Shown here: one piece after another, positions 1 to 12,682 of the stretch
How the letters are laid out: each line of letters opens with the position of its first letter
How positions within the stretch are numbered: the stretch's first letter is position 1
Source of the DNA: Brachionus manjavacas
Taxonomy: Eukaryota; Rotifera; Eurotatoria; Ploima; Brachionidae
Assembly (NCBI GenBank): GCA_019054805.1
Contig: JAHQIY010000013.1
Location: 1,054,001 to 1,118,000, forward strand
Direction of reading: 5' to 3'
DNA: 64,000 nt
Translations under genes and position numbers: made by a program
Notes under the pieces: model-generated
Database searches by the model: none
What the model was told of the DNA's origin: nothing
Seen by the model: only the letters and a program-made list of their open reading frames with translations

Positions 1-92
1 TAAAAAATAAAAATTCAGATACAGATACAAGTTTTAATTTTGAAAAAGATTAAATTTTGATTTTTTAATAAAATTTTGAAAAACTTTTTAAG

Positions 93-3000
93 TTCGACAA
101 GTTCCGTAATTTTATCATCCAAACCATTTATTCTACTCCAGGAGTTACTCAGCCTACAGATTCTGATATCACTGACGAGTTTATTTCCAGTGAATGGAAG
201 AAAATAGTCGATGAAAGGACAAGTCTTATTCACGAAATTGACTCATTGAAAACTCAGCTTTCAAACAATGAAGAATCAAGTTCTAATTTAATTAAAAATC
301 TTGGTGACTTGGACGCTATTTTAAAGCTGATTGAATCGAATTTGGTTACAAATGGAAGGAGAGGAGCTTCGTTGGAGACAGAAGTCAAAAAATTACACGA
401 ACTTGAGCTCCATTCATCATTATTGGAACTTAAAGATTCAATTTTAAGTCTTTACAATAACGAAAAATGCTGGCAAAGTGATTTGGAAGAAACTTTCAAA
501 TCATCGTTTGAAATTGATATGGAAAATACTGACTGTAACATTTGGCTTTGGTATTCTGTTTGGTTTAAATTTTATTTTTTTTAAGCTAATCGTTTATTAC
601 TTTTGGTAGTACAACAAAAATTTGATGCTTTAAAAAGAGAAAAAGAAGAATTTCAATCGAAAATAGACGAGATTCAGGCCGAAAAAGAAAAAAGTATACA
701 AGAGCAAATTGATTTAAAAAATCTAGAATTGGCACAAAAACAATCCGAATTTGAGAATGAATTGAATTCGAAAATTGAACTAGAAATTGAAAAGTTAAAA
801 AAAGAACATCTAGATATTTTAGAGTCAATTAAAAATGAATCTTCTTCTCAAATTGACCAAGTTAATCAGGTAAATTAAATTTTTGCTAAATTTTTTTTAT
901 TTGGTACAAATGATCAAAACAGAATTTTAAATATATAATAACTTTTCTTTTCCAAAAGTAAGAAAGTATTTTTGTGAATGCAAAAGGGTCCAACATCATT
1001 TCTAATCTTCAAAAAAACTCCGGAATTTTAACAGGAATTTAATGTCTTTAATTTTTTGGAAATTTATTAGATAATTTACACTAAAAAAATAATTTAATAA
1101 TTTAATTTAACACTTTTAACATTAAACTTTATTTTTATTAATCATGTGTCTCATCTTCCATAGTTGGGTAGTATAAAACTCCAGCTCCAAGAGCATTTAA
1201 TTTGCCTTTTGAAATCGATGCGAAAAAAAATGGAAATAATTAAAAATTTTACTTTTATATTTTTTTTAACAAGAATAATTTTTAAATTTGACTATCTAAG
1301 ATTTAAAATTAGGTTCAACTATTGTTCTGATCCACCTAGTCACTGAACAAAATTTTTGTTGCATCAAGTTGCATTCACAAAACTAATTATCAAATTCTAG
1401 AAAAAACCATATTAAGATTTTTTATGATTTTTATTAGTTCTTGTACCGGGATCACCAGAAACAGCTTTTTTAAAATTTTCACTTAATAATTTCATTTTTT
1501 TAGGAGAAATCGTCTCTTTTGACTCAGATTGAAAATTTAACAGCAGAAATAGAAAAATTGAAGAATGATTTAGAAATTTCACAAGCCCAAGACGAACTGG
1601 TAACTATTGTTTTATTAAAAACGATCGACCCTGCTACTTTATTTATATTTTTTTGATAACCATCTCGGAAAAAAGATTAAGGATTATAAATAAAAAATAA
1701 TAAGTTATTGAGATGATTTATTTTCTTGATTTTATTAGTTTTCAAAATTCACAATGGCCTTTTTCGACAATTTTTTTATACCCACTTCTCTTCCTAGAAG
1801 TTAGCACATATTTTCTTATCAGAAGCATTCAGATGATACTTTATCTGTTTGAGACTTAAAATTATTAAAAGTCATTTTCGAGTCCAATTTTAGGCTTTTT
1901 AAATCTTAAAAAATATTTTCCTGGGATAAAATTTTATTATTTTTTCTAACAATATTTATTTTAAAAATAGAAATTTTTTTTTTTTATGATTGTCTATTTC
2001 GTTTTAAAATTCATGGACAGAAAATGAGTCAAAAATGACTGTCTTAAAATACATTTAGAAAAAAAATGGTAAACCGATGATGATTTATTAGTGAAATTAT
2101 GAGGATTCATAGCTTTCTCCAAAATTCATTTTTTTTACTTTCTTTTCAAAATCAGTTCATTCTAGCCTATTGACTCCTACTTTCGACCTGTGTTGTCCTC
2201 ATAAGACACCATATATTTGTTGCGAGTTTAATATATCATTTTGTAGAGAATTTTTTCATGATTAAAATGAGCAATAGATTGTTTTTTCCGTCTAGTTTTC
2301 GAGAAGATATAATCAAAAAACACCATATGATCATTGTTCTAAAATCTAAAGAACTCGGGTGTTATATGTTTTTATAGAAAAACTTTTGATCTATAAAAGA
2401 AATTGTCGTGAAATTTTGTAAATATATATGAAATTAAGCTTTTAAATAAATATCTTAATGAAATAAAATCTTTATATTGCTAGATTTCATTAGGTTGATT
2501 ATTTTCCAGAGAAAAAGGGTTAGTTACTGATTAAAATATTTCGTTTAAAAGATCATAATTAATGCTTTACTTTGATATGTAATATAAGATAGTTGCCTTA
2601 TCTATTTAGGAAAAAATAAAAACAGGAACTTAAAAAATAAAATTTTATTCTTTTTAAAATTTTATTCTGCAAAGGATTTGTTTTTATATTCTTTTTCGAT
2701 TTTAATCTTTTAAAATAAATTTGAAAAAAAATGGGACGTCCAAAATCTCAATCGTTACGTGAAATTCTCGTTTATGGCTTCAAAAGTTACTTTGATTTTG
2801 TTTAAGTGATTTGAAACTGAATTTTGGTGCCCAGACCAAGTTTTTAAAAAATATTTCCCATTTTCTCTGAAGCTTTTTTTCCAACGAGAAATCGTTCCCT
2901 GAGAAACTTTTGAACCAATAATCGAGAATATCTCGGAATTTTGGACGTCCCATTTTTTTTTAAAAAATTATTTTTTTTCAAATTTGCCAAGTGAAAAGTG

Positions 3001-6000
3001 CTTGTGCGAAAGCGAGTAGGGTACTTGGTATGCTAAAGCGAACTTTTACAAGTAGAGAGGAAAGCCTGTGGGTAAGATTGTATTTATCCATGGTGAGACT
3101 CCACCTAGATTACGCAGTGCAGGTTTGGAATCCAAGTATGAAAAGGAATGTGAATGCGTTGGTAAAGGTTCAAGAGAGGGCAACAAAAATTCCTTTGTCT
3201 GAATGAAATGAGGCTGACGAAATTAGGACTGACAAAGCTGAGTGAAAGAAGAGTGAGAGCGGACTTGATTGAAATGTACAAATTAATGAATGGAATAGAA
3301 AAGGTAGGCTTGGTCAAGAATCTTGTGAATAGATCAGAAAACAAGGGTCCAGCCGGGGCGTTAAGAGGAAATAGTATCAGAGTCCGGAGAGAAAGTTTCC
3401 CAGCTCAAATTAGAAACGATTTTGCAGCTGCACTAAGCGCCAGACATTTATCACTCCAGACTCGAACAGGGTAATTCCGCATTGGAATAATGAGCCAGAA
3501 AATGTGGTGAAATCTAAGTCAAACGCTAATTTTAAAAAGGCTTTAGATAAGTTCAATGAAATCGGCTGCAACAGCTCTACACAGCCAATCGGCGGTGATG
3601 GGCTCAGACGCTCTACATGTTAGGTGTCGCAGCAAGAACTACTACTACTCCTACTAACTATCTTATATTATATTTCGGTTCACTATTTTTTTCTAAATGA
3701 ATTTTAAGACAACTATTTTTGGCCACCTGTTTTAACAAAAATTTTCCAGTCCAGGGCGGAAGCCTGCTTTAGGGATTGGTGTATTTTGTTGATTAGAGAA
3801 CTGTGAGCTAAAATTAAAATAAATAATTAGATTATCAAAAAGTACAAAAAGGAGCAGGGTCAATTAAAATAAAAAGTACAGAGAGAATTTTTATTTTTTA
3901 CTATTTTCGTTGTCTTTACCTCCAAGAAGTATAAAATATAATAAAGATTTGTTTTTCGAAAATGATTCAAATCAAGGATTAAATAAATAATCAATTTATC
4001 AATATTTTTTTCTTGAAGCATGACATAAAACAGAAACTGTCAAGCAGTGAATCTGAACTTAAAGAAAAAGAAGAAAACTTTAAAACCAAAATTGACGAGT
4101 TGACTCTTAAGTTTGTTCAAACAGAGGAAAATTACAAGTAATTTTTTAGGCATCTTACAAAGCCAATTAAATATTTTAATTTAGTAAAGAATTAGCTGGC
4201 TACAGGGAGCAAATAAAACAATATTCATTGACCATTGTAAATTTTGAGAAGGAAGTAAAGCGTTTGCATGAAAAAGAAGTTGAATATTTGACTAAAATAG
4301 AAAATCTGGACAAAAAATTGAAAGACTCTTTGTTTAACAAAAAACCACCTACACCAAAACCATCATCACCTGTAAATACATCATCGTCACTTACCATTGA
4401 AATTACATCTCTGAATCGGCAATTAGACTTGATCAAAAATGAAAATCAAGTTTACAAAATGCGTCTTGCCGAACAAGACGAATTGATAAAAACGCTCAGA
4501 CGAGATTTGACCGGTGCATCGGCCAAATTGTCTGACATACATGGTGAAATGACCGAAAAGCAAAAAAGAGAGCTAGAACGCAATAAACTTTTGGTGGTGG
4601 AACAACAGCGCGAATTAAGCGATAATCGCGCCCAAATGGCAAAGTTAAGTGAAATTGTAGACAAACAAACTAGACAACTAGATGCCTTAAGAGTCGAGCT
4701 AAACAAGTCCAAATCTTTGGTCGAAAAGTACAAGCACATGTCTGATGAAAATGGAACATTGGCTGTGGAGCTAAAATCTAAGTTGGACAATGTGGAAAGT
4801 CAATTGGAGCAATTCGAGGATATAAAAAAACACGAGGGAAAGATTACTAATGAGCTGACAGCAGTGGGCGCGCAGTGTAAGGGTGAGCGACATGAACAAG
4901 TCATTCAAAGACAACGAGAGGCATTGAATGAATTGAGGCAAAGAGTTAAAATTTTGGAACAGTCTCGGCCAGCTATACCAAATAGTGAAGTTCAAATGCA
5001 GCAACAGATTATGCTCTTGAAAAAGCAATTAGCTGAAGTTCGTGCAAGTCAAGCACTAACTGAAGATATTGTAAAACAGGCAAATATGGCGAGAGGAAAT
5101 GATCCTTCATTTTTGGTCCTTGAGGAAAAAACTGCTCATTTTGAGACTCAGACAGCGCTTGATGTCAGCGAAGAATCGGTAAGTGCAAAAAATTCACATT
5201 TTAGATTAAAAAAATTTCACATATTATTTTGTCAGTATCTCACTTTATTGAGAACCATATCTGCCATTTTGGATTTTGCTGAATTGGACGGTCTAAGATC
5301 AATGGCCAACTTGTCTCCAGATGAAAGACAAAAATTACTATCCGAAAGAACCAAATCAACAGAGGCAATTTGTGTCAAAATTAAAGTAATTTTAATTCTA
5401 TTGACGACAAAATTTTGTTCAAAAATAATCAATCATTCTTTTTTAATTTTTGTTAAAACATCGACAAGGAACCCTATCTTTTATGAAAATAGGCAATCTA
5501 ATTAATTTTTTTTACCCCAATTTAACAAAATCTATAAAAAATAATTTTTTTAAATTTTTTTTTGCTCTTAAAATTGTATAGAAAGACATTTCGAAATCAT
5601 GAAGTCTTATAGAATTCTATTTATGTTACTAGTTCTGTAAATTGTACCGATACTTTCAGTGTACTAATTAAATCCACATTCTAAAATGTAGCTGAAATAT
5701 ACTTTTGGATTTTTTTCACAAAGGTTAGAATTAGGTAATTGAACATCAAATTTAAAATGAATCAAATTTCTTATTTGAAATTAACTTTAACTTATTCTTT
5801 TAATTTAATTCAAATTTAATTTAATTTAAGTCAATGTACATTTTTTAAATTTTGGAAAAGAAAAGCGCAAGCGGTCCGGAGCAGTCTAAGTGGTTTTTCG
5901 CCTTTAAATAAATCGGAATAAGTAATGATAAAATCGAATTAACTTTTGAATGCTTTTAAAATATTTGAATTTTAATTTTACTTGAATTAACTTAAAATAA

Positions 6001-9000
6001 ATTAGTTAAAGTTAATTTCAAATAAGATATTTGATTCATTTTATAATTTTAATTTTTTGTATAAATTAAAAAAAATACATGAATCGTAAACAATGTGTCA
6101 TATTATTTTTACTTTTCATTTAAAAAATATATTCTGTTGAAAAGCAGTAACTACTACTTCTATGGCAAAATATTTTAGGTTCAAGACTAAAGAGGTAACA
6201 AAATAAATTATGAGATCCAAACAGAATTTAAAAAAGTGCAAATTCAAACAGCAAAAAAAAATTAGTTTAAAATAATCCAAATTTAGATATTTAAACAGAT
6301 TTTGAATCAAACTTGAATATTATACTTAAATTTTTATAAACTTTAAATTTTTAATCAAAGGTGTCCGGAGAAAAGCTTCGATTTAGGGTTTCGATTAAAC
6401 AGAAGGTTGGGGTCTTTTAAATAAATTAGTCTTTAATTTAGGGGTTTATTTTTATTTAAATTAGTGGTGAGGAAAATTATGAGCCTTTATTTTGATTCAG
6501 CTTGAGTATCCCATATTTGATTTCAACACTAGAATTAGGTGATAGCTTGAATGTACCGTAAACGCTTGTAAATTAACCTTAAAAGATTTTATTTTTACTA
6601 AATCAAATAACGAGATGAAAAATCTTTTTAAGTTATAAGAGGAAAATATAACATTTACTCTATCCCAGAAAACAATATAATTTTAAATGCTTTTATTTAC
6701 AAAAAAAATTATTCGGTAATAATTATATTTTACTATTTGGCATGGTATAATGGCGCAATTATGAGCAAGCGTAAACGGAATTAGGATTTAAGATTTCCAT
6801 TATCAATTTCATTTATCAGTTAAGAACTACTTACTTTATATTTTTTATATTTAAAAGTTTTAAATAATCCTTTTAAAAAAATGTTAAAAATTGTATTTTT
6901 ATTTAGCTTAGTTAAAGATTTTAAAAAAATTAAGTCTCTTTTGCATAGACGAATAAATTTAATTAATCATAGAAGAGTTTTTAATTAAAAATTTTATTAT
7001 TAAGGAAATAATAGAAAGACTGGAACGAAAAGACTCAATTATTAAAGATTATGAGCTGGATTTGGCCAAACTTAGACAAATTGAGTTCTTACTAAAGAAA
7101 AAATCCGAACAATTGGACGAAATACAGGTAATTTGAAGTTAAAAATTGAAGCATTGTGAATTCTAGTATAAAAATCATTCCAACTTTTTAATAGTGAAAA
7201 TTTTAAAAATTTCATCCGATTTCATTTTCTTCAGAAACTATTAATTCTCAAAATAGAAATATGGCTGTATATTAAAAAAAAATCATCATCAAAATAATCA
7301 AAATAGCAAGTAAACGAAAAGCAAGGTTTTTGTTAGCATGCTTAAAATAATGTCAAATTAAAAAAAAAATTAAATTAAATCAAGTATATCAAGTTAATTG
7401 ATTAGCATATTTTATAAAATTTACAGAATTTTAAAGAAAATATTACTGAGTCAATCATGAAGAAAAGAAAGAAAATTAAGACTATTGAAGACTAAAGAAA
7501 ATTATTTATATTATCTAAGAAATATAATTTTACTTACCTTTCTCTTTATAAATATCGCCTGAATAAACTTTATAATGAAATCATTTTTTTATTAATTTTA
7601 AAATAATATTCTTTAGTTTTTTTATTTAAAGAGCAAAAAAAATTAGTCAATTGTAAACAATTTGTATCATTTTTGATTTTAATTTAAAATTAATAATTTA
7701 CTCGAATTTTAATTTTTTAACTAAAATTTTATGCTCTACAATGAATTTTTTATCGGCATATTACCTACGTTATTTTCATACATAATAAAAACAAAAATAA
7801 TGTTGCTAGGAATAATTTTATTTATTTTATTCAAATATAATTAAAAAGGAGCAAAACTGTGTGAATTGATGCTAAACTAAAACTAAAATATTTTTTTTGT
7901 TGTATTTTTATTTAGAATCAAATTTTATAACAAAAAACTTGATTTCTTTTTGGCTCACTATTCTATTTCCATAAATTTTTAAGATTATAGCTTTCTTGTA
8001 CTTAGAAAACACTACTGAACAAGGCTTTTCGACTGAATCTTCATTTTCCACTTAATAAGCCACTGTTCTGGCTTGTTGGTGTATTTATTTTTCTAATGTT
8101 CTAGGTTTCCCTTTTTGAAGTAAATAAAGAATGCAGCTAGATCATCTGCGAAAAGCAGAGAGTATTCATTATTTGTTTTATTTCTTCTGGGGATGTCATT
8201 AAAATAAAAACTAAATAAAAGAGGACTAATTACTGAGCCTTTAGGGACACCTGCAATTATTTGGTATTCTTAGCTGAAGTAGTCATACAAATTAAATTTC
8301 CTAGAGTCTAGAAAGGAAATAACCTAACCCAGTCAAACATTTTATAGAGATTTTTTGAAGTTTCTTTAAAGATTCTTTAAAAAATCTTTAGTTAATAAAT
8401 TTTTAAAGAAAATTTTGAGATATTTTTGAGAAGAGATAATTTATAAAATTGTCTCATTCTATATTTTTTGATTTGGTTTAAGTTTTATTTTTTATCAAAA
8501 TATTCTCTCAGTTTATTTTTTTTATGATTTAATATTACTATTATTTATTTTTTTTATTTTATTTGTTTGTTTTATATGTCTGGGTACACTCAGATGATAA
8601 ATTACGATCAAATTTTACTTATTGCTTTTAAATTAGGTTTTATTTTATTCAAATTTTTTTTGTTTTTATTTTAAAGTATAATTGTTTCGTTTTATTTAAT
8701 TTTTTGTGAAGAAATAAAAAATGAATCTGTTTTAAATATATATGTCACTATTTATTAAATTTGTTAATCGTTGATTTAAAAAAAAACATTTTTTTCCGTA
8801 TTTTTGTTTTATAACTAATAATTTTTGTTTTAATATATATATAATATAATAACTAATAATATTATACGCGTTTTTATCAAAAATATTTCCAAATATGAAA
8901 TCCAAGGGTCCAAAACTGCTAGAATTCGTTTTTGGTTTTCAACCCTTAAGATGAAAATTGGTTTTTGAAAACTTAATCTTTAAAAGTTGCCACCCTTTTA

Positions 9001-9836
9001 GAACATTTGACGCCATCTTACGCTAATTGAGAAAAAAATTATTCACGCTGTAACAATTGATAAAATTGCTTAGTTTTTTAGGTAAGATTTATATTCTTCT
9101 GATAAATGCCTACTTAATACGCTTTTGTTTACAACCGCCATTCTGTAACATTGCTATTTTGATTTTTTCGATTTTGAAATAAATTTTTGATAGACCCCTG
9201 AGTAGATTGAGATGAACATTAATATTCTTTTCAGTCCCGTGATTTTAAAAAAAATCAAAGAATAAATAAGAAGCTTTGAAATAATGAGATTTTGCATCGG
9301 TAAATTGTTTTCATCAACTGATACAGCTTTCTGAACCAGTTTAAAATCTTTACAAAAAAAACCTGAAATAGAATTCACAATGTTGATATGAAAAAAGCTG
9401 TAAAATGGAGCAAACTATCTAGATGTATTCGAGAAACAAAGAGGATGAAATCGAATTCTTAAAAGAGTCACTCAAAAATACCAAGTCAGATTTAGAACGG
9501 GAAAAATTGCTTAATTCTGCAATTAAACAGAAGAAGGTAAAAGTTTTTAAAATTTCTGATATTATTTTGAATTATTTTTTTATGCTTGAATAGCCGGTTG
9601 ACTCGGTTCAGCATCTTACAGAGAGAGTGAGAAGAGAATCAACAGATCGATTGCATCACCATTGTGTTCCAAATGACCACAAATCAGGTCCAATTAAAAA
9701 AGCTGCGACTGAAAGGATAAAGCGCAAAGAATATGAACTAAAAACTCTCAAAGATGAACTCAAAATTAAGAATGAAGAATTGAATAATTTAACTAACAGA
9801 TTGACCATAGTCGAAAAAGGCGCAAATTATAATTAG
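93..9836 (+). CDS. FHAD1: Forkhead-associated domain-containing protein 1 (FHAD1) homolog, C-terminal part, nine exons
   Basis: Exons read from splice sites and phase: 93-534, 610-869, 1504-1599, 4019-4137, 4185-5178, 5236-5385, 7005-7127, 9423-9536, 9594-9836. Together they encode about 846 residues in one continuous frame. The N-terminal FHA domain should lie left of the window. The protein is almost entirely coiled coil, rich in E, K, L and Q. The match to FHAD1 rests on landmarks I recall from the vertebrate protein: the CKG-x-RHE-x-VIQRQR block near 4874-4914, the DL-x-GE-x-TE-x-QK region near 4530-4560, and the RKD-x(4)-YE-x-DL-x-LR motif in exon 7. The family is poorly characterised; its FHA domain would bind phosphothreonine, and a ciliary or centrosomal role is only suspected. 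The last exon is histidine- and lysine-rich and ends in TAG. The start of the first exon is uncertain (an AG at 91-92 or 101-102). Large introns carry mobile elements. Confidence 0.82.
2716..2985. mobile_element. MITE-like element with TGGGACGTCC terminal inverted repeats, in a FHAD1 intron
   Basis: TGGGACGTCCAAAAT at 2732 is mirrored by ATTTTGGACGTCCCA ending near 2952. The similarity continues inward imperfectly: CTCGTTTATGGCTTCAAAAGTT on the left pairs with the complement of a CTCGATTATTGGTTCAAAAGTT stretch on the right. A-rich or T-rich tracts and an AAATTTG/CAAATTT pair lie outside both arms. No coding capacity is visible, which fits a non-autonomous DNA transposon of about 230-270 bp. 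I cannot define a clean target-site duplication, so no superfamily is assigned. It abuts the LINE fragment that begins at about 2985. Confidence 0.55.
2985..3655 (+). mobile_element. 5'-truncated LINE, reverse-transcriptase C-terminal end and 3' tail
   Basis: The segment encodes the end of a non-LTR reverse transcriptase: an AKASRVLGMLKRTF block, LYLSMVRLHLDYAVQVWNPS, then VQERATK, a KLGLTKLSERRVRADLIEMYK stretch, and a terminal WNxxPExVV...FKKALDKF block. There are at least two frameshifts or stops, after about 3205 and near 3470, so it is dead. It ends in a CTACTACTACTCCTACTAA tail near 3640, like a short microsatellite-type LINE 3' tail. It lies in the sense orientation inside the 2.4-kb FHAD1 intron. 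Confidence 0.85.
3747..3830 (+). repeat. Dispersed GGTCCGGGA-type repeat, copy 1
   Basis: A locally GC-rich block (GTCCAGGGCGGAAGCCTGC then TTTAGGGATTGG) is followed by TTGATTAGAGAACTGTGAGC and an AT-rich tail containing AAAATTAAAATAAATAATTA. The same order of blocks occurs at 36328-36418, and the GC-rich core occurs reversed at 23151-23195. The family is unknown. No tRNA cloverleaf is apparent. Confidence 0.6.
5753..6048. repeat. Fold-back inverted repeat in a FHAD1 intron
   Basis: AAAATGAATCAAAT and CTTATTTGAAATTAACTTTAAC at about 5755-5793 recur as reverse complement at about 6000-6045, with further weaker pairing on the inner sides. Arms are about 80-85 bp around a roughly 120-bp centre that contains a GC-richer AAGCGCAAGCGGTCCGGAGC segment. 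No coding capacity is seen. It is probably a decayed MITE or fold-back element. Confidence 0.5.
8085..8335 (-). mobile_element. LINE reverse-transcriptase fragment, palm domain, in a FHAD1 intron
   Basis: The minus strand reads AGVPKGSVISPLLFSFYFND followed by the catalytic LLFADDLA motif (FADD). Upstream there is a degraded piece with stops. The wording around the motif differs from the SGIPQGSVLGP type at 58.6 kb, so at least two LINE lineages are present. It is truncated on both sides and antisense to the host gene. Confidence 0.8.
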
Positions 9837-9929
9837 AAGAAAATTTGGACACAAACTCATTCCATGAATTAATTGATTTCGATATTTTAATTTTTTGATA
9901 ATAATGGCCATTTTGAATGTTTTAAAAAA

Positions 9930-9953
9930 AATAAAATCGAATTTATAAATAAA
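9930..9953 (+). terminator. Poly(A) signals of the FHAD1 gene
   Basis: AATAAA hexamers at 9930-9935 and 9948-9953 lie about 95-115 bp after the FHAD1 stop codon. Such hexamers are frequent by chance in DNA this AT-rich, so the assignment rests mainly on position. Confidence 0.4.
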
Positions 9954-9959
9954 ATTTAA

Positions 9960-10725
9960 AACTTTTTTTTCAATCTTCGATTTTATTTTATTTTAATTTT
10001 TTAAATTTTAACTCAAATAAAAAAAATGATCTTCGCCTTAAATTCCAAGCGATTGCTTTTTTCTTTCTTCCGGATTAACAAACAATAAACGAATCTAAAT
10101 ACATTTATGGTACTTTCATTGACTTGATTGTCATTAACACCAAAAAATTTTCTTTCTTTATTTATTTAATTGAACTAACCTCCATTGCGGAGAAGTAGAT
10201 GTTAAAAAGAAAAAAAAAAGAGAAGCTTGGATCAAAGTATCAAAATTCATCAAAATTTCAGTTAAAAAAATTAGACATTTTTTACTTTTTTAATTTAATT
10301 TGAAAAAAATCATATCAATCACACAGATAAAAATTTTAAATTCCATGAACGTGACTTAAAAAAATAATTATAAATTGTGTGATTTAGAAACAAAAGATTT
10401 ATATTGAGAACCATTTATGAGCCATTTTTTGGATTATTGACAAATTCCTTGTTTTTCTAAAAGGCTTTGAAAACAATATTTTATTAGTAGAATTAGTAGA
10501 TATCGTCTTTTGATTCTATTTTGTTATGGGCTCACGGTATTTGAACATTTTTTTATTGATTTACCGAAGTGTGTATAGGTGGAGTCGGAATATTACCTTG
10601 TTATAAAAAAATGTTGAAAACCTTTCACTAGTAATAATTTATTGCAAAATTGAAATTTGAAATACATGAATGAAATAGACTTAGAACTTGCATTTGAATG
10701 AAAGTTTTATGTAAATGGTCATGTT
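9960..10725. other. Intergenic stretch, no gene seen
   Basis: AT-rich DNA between the FHAD1 3' end and the MITE. I see no conserved reading frame, RNA gene or repeat beyond homopolymer runs. Confidence 0.5.
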
Positions 10726-10734
10726 ATAATGGGG

Positions 10735-11140
10735 GGTTTTGTGAAATTCAGTAAAATATGATATTTTACTGAATTTCACAAAACACTATGAGATTTTTAT
10801 CAGTGATAAAAAGAACAGAAAAAATGTAAAAAAATTGAATAACTCTTTTTCTAAAGGTCTAAACTTAGTTCTGTAAATGAAACATTTAAAGTTGCATCAA
10901 ATATCAAGTTCTGCTAAATTACTGCTAAATCAGAATTTAACAGAAATTAAATTTCAATATAATAGAGCGTAGTGCATTTTGAATAGATTATGCACATCAT
11001 TTGCAGACATTGATAGTTGATGCAACTTTGATTGTTATACTATTTTGTTTTCACAATATTACTTTTAAGCTAATAGAAAAAAAGTAATTTAATTATTTAT
11101 ACACTTTGTTCTGTTCTTTTGTACTGAATTTCACAATACC
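10735..11140. mobile_element. Non-autonomous DNA transposon (MITE), family copy 1
   Basis: The ends are GGTTTTGTGAAATTCAGTA and its complement TACTGAATTTCACAATACC. Flanks are ATAATGGGG (10726-10734) and AAAATGGAG (11141-11149), 7 of 9 identical, as expected for an aged 9-bp target duplication. The interior shares ordered blocks with the copy at 55677-56034: a run near AAAGAACAGAAAAAATGTA, then CTAAACTTAGTTCTGTAAATG, then AAGTTGCATCAAATATCAAG. A 9-bp duplication with long GG...CC inverted ends suits Mutator-like or Merlin-like elements. No transposase is encoded. The left terminus is immediately followed by its own inverted copy, making a near-perfect palindrome at 10736-10784. Confidence 0.75.
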
Positions 11141-11149
11141 AAAATGGAG

Positions 11150-12660
11150 CAAGCTTATTTACAACTTGTGAAGGCAACTGTCTTTATAATGCTATCTCAT
11201 TGGCACTTTATGGCAATGAATCACAGAGTAAAAATATGAAGTTAGCGTTGATGTACCCTATTTTATTAGATTAAAAAAAAATAGTTGTCAGTTTTAAGTA
11301 TTCTGCTATTTTCAAAAAGCTTATTAGAGATGCTGATACTTTAGGTGTATTTGGTACAGAGTTTAAAATGGTAGCTTTGAGTCTTCTATTTTTACGTCCT
11401 ATTAAATTTTTATACACATAAAATAGCTTTTAATGTCAATACTAGTCTTTTTTTGGAATTACCAATCTATTTGTCTCGCAAAGATGCACACTATACACCG
11501 ATAATTCCTATTTATTGCGATTTCAACTATTGGCAGTATTTCAACATTTCAACTAGACTCTGCAGTATTTCAACATTTATTTTTTCCAACCTTAACGGCA
11601 TTTTCAAAGAAGAATTGTGAAAAAAAAGATAATGATTTTTATTATCCAAAATTATTCAATTAAATTATTCAAAAATTTAAGAACTAAAAAAAATAATTTT
11701 TGGGCTATGTGGCTAGATTTTAGATGAATCTGTTTTTTGAAATTTAATTATTTAGAAATTCAAATTCACAATATTTTAACCTGATTGTAACATTTTAAAA
11801 TTTCTGTGTTAAACAGTAATTTAAAATTTCCAAGGAATTTTTTTGTAAAAAATTTGTAAATCCTCGGATCGAATCATCACTATAAATAGAAAAAAAATGA
11901 GAAAATCATTAAAAGTGTAATCTGAAATTAATAAAACCAGTTGAGATTCATTAAATGAATAATTATTTTTTTATTCTATTCAAAAGAATAGACTGAAATA
12001 TGGTCAACATTCAATATGTAGATTTTTTTTCCTAGAAAAAAAATTTCATAGTATAATTTTTTAGAAAATATTTTAGATATGGTAACACAGCCTAAATGTA
12101 TTTAATGTAAATTCGGTGACGTAATTTGAAAAACCGAAATATATCAGTCGTTTAATATTTTTTTTTAAACAAACCACATATTATTGTAAATCTTGAAGAG
12201 AGGAATCCAAATAAATATATGAAATATTTAAAAAAAAATTTTAAACCTTTTTTTTTTTAATTCAAAGTTTTTTTCGGCTATTTTGGTAGAATTTTTCAAA
12301 TTAGTAATTATGTTTGACAATTTTTGATCCGATGACGGAACAAGTTTGAACTGACCTTATTTGCTTCAGCGAGTCTTGATTAATAGAAAATAATTTTACT
12401 AGAATTTTAAGATAGCCGATGGGACCGTTGTCTAATGTTGTTATTTTTTATGGGTTAAGAGGTTAATGAGGTATCACCTAAAAACCCAAAAATTCCACCC
12501 ATTTACCCCTAAAAATAAAATATTTAACATAATTAGACTGAAGGGACAAAAATGATCACAATGACGTCATTTTTTATGAAAAATTTTAAATTTCGTTTCT
12601 CCTTTTTTTACAAAAATAATTTGATTTTATTTGATAAAAATATTCATTCTTGATTATCAA
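11150..12660. other. Intergenic stretch, no gene seen
   Basis: AT-rich sequence. A few GC-richer patches near 12410-12520 contain TGGGTTAAGAGGTTAATGAG and CCACCCATTTACCCC, vaguely related to the GGGTGAATT motifs at 12965-13210. No open frame I trust. Confidence 0.4.
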
Positions 12661-12682
12661 AAATCGTCAATATATTATAAAA

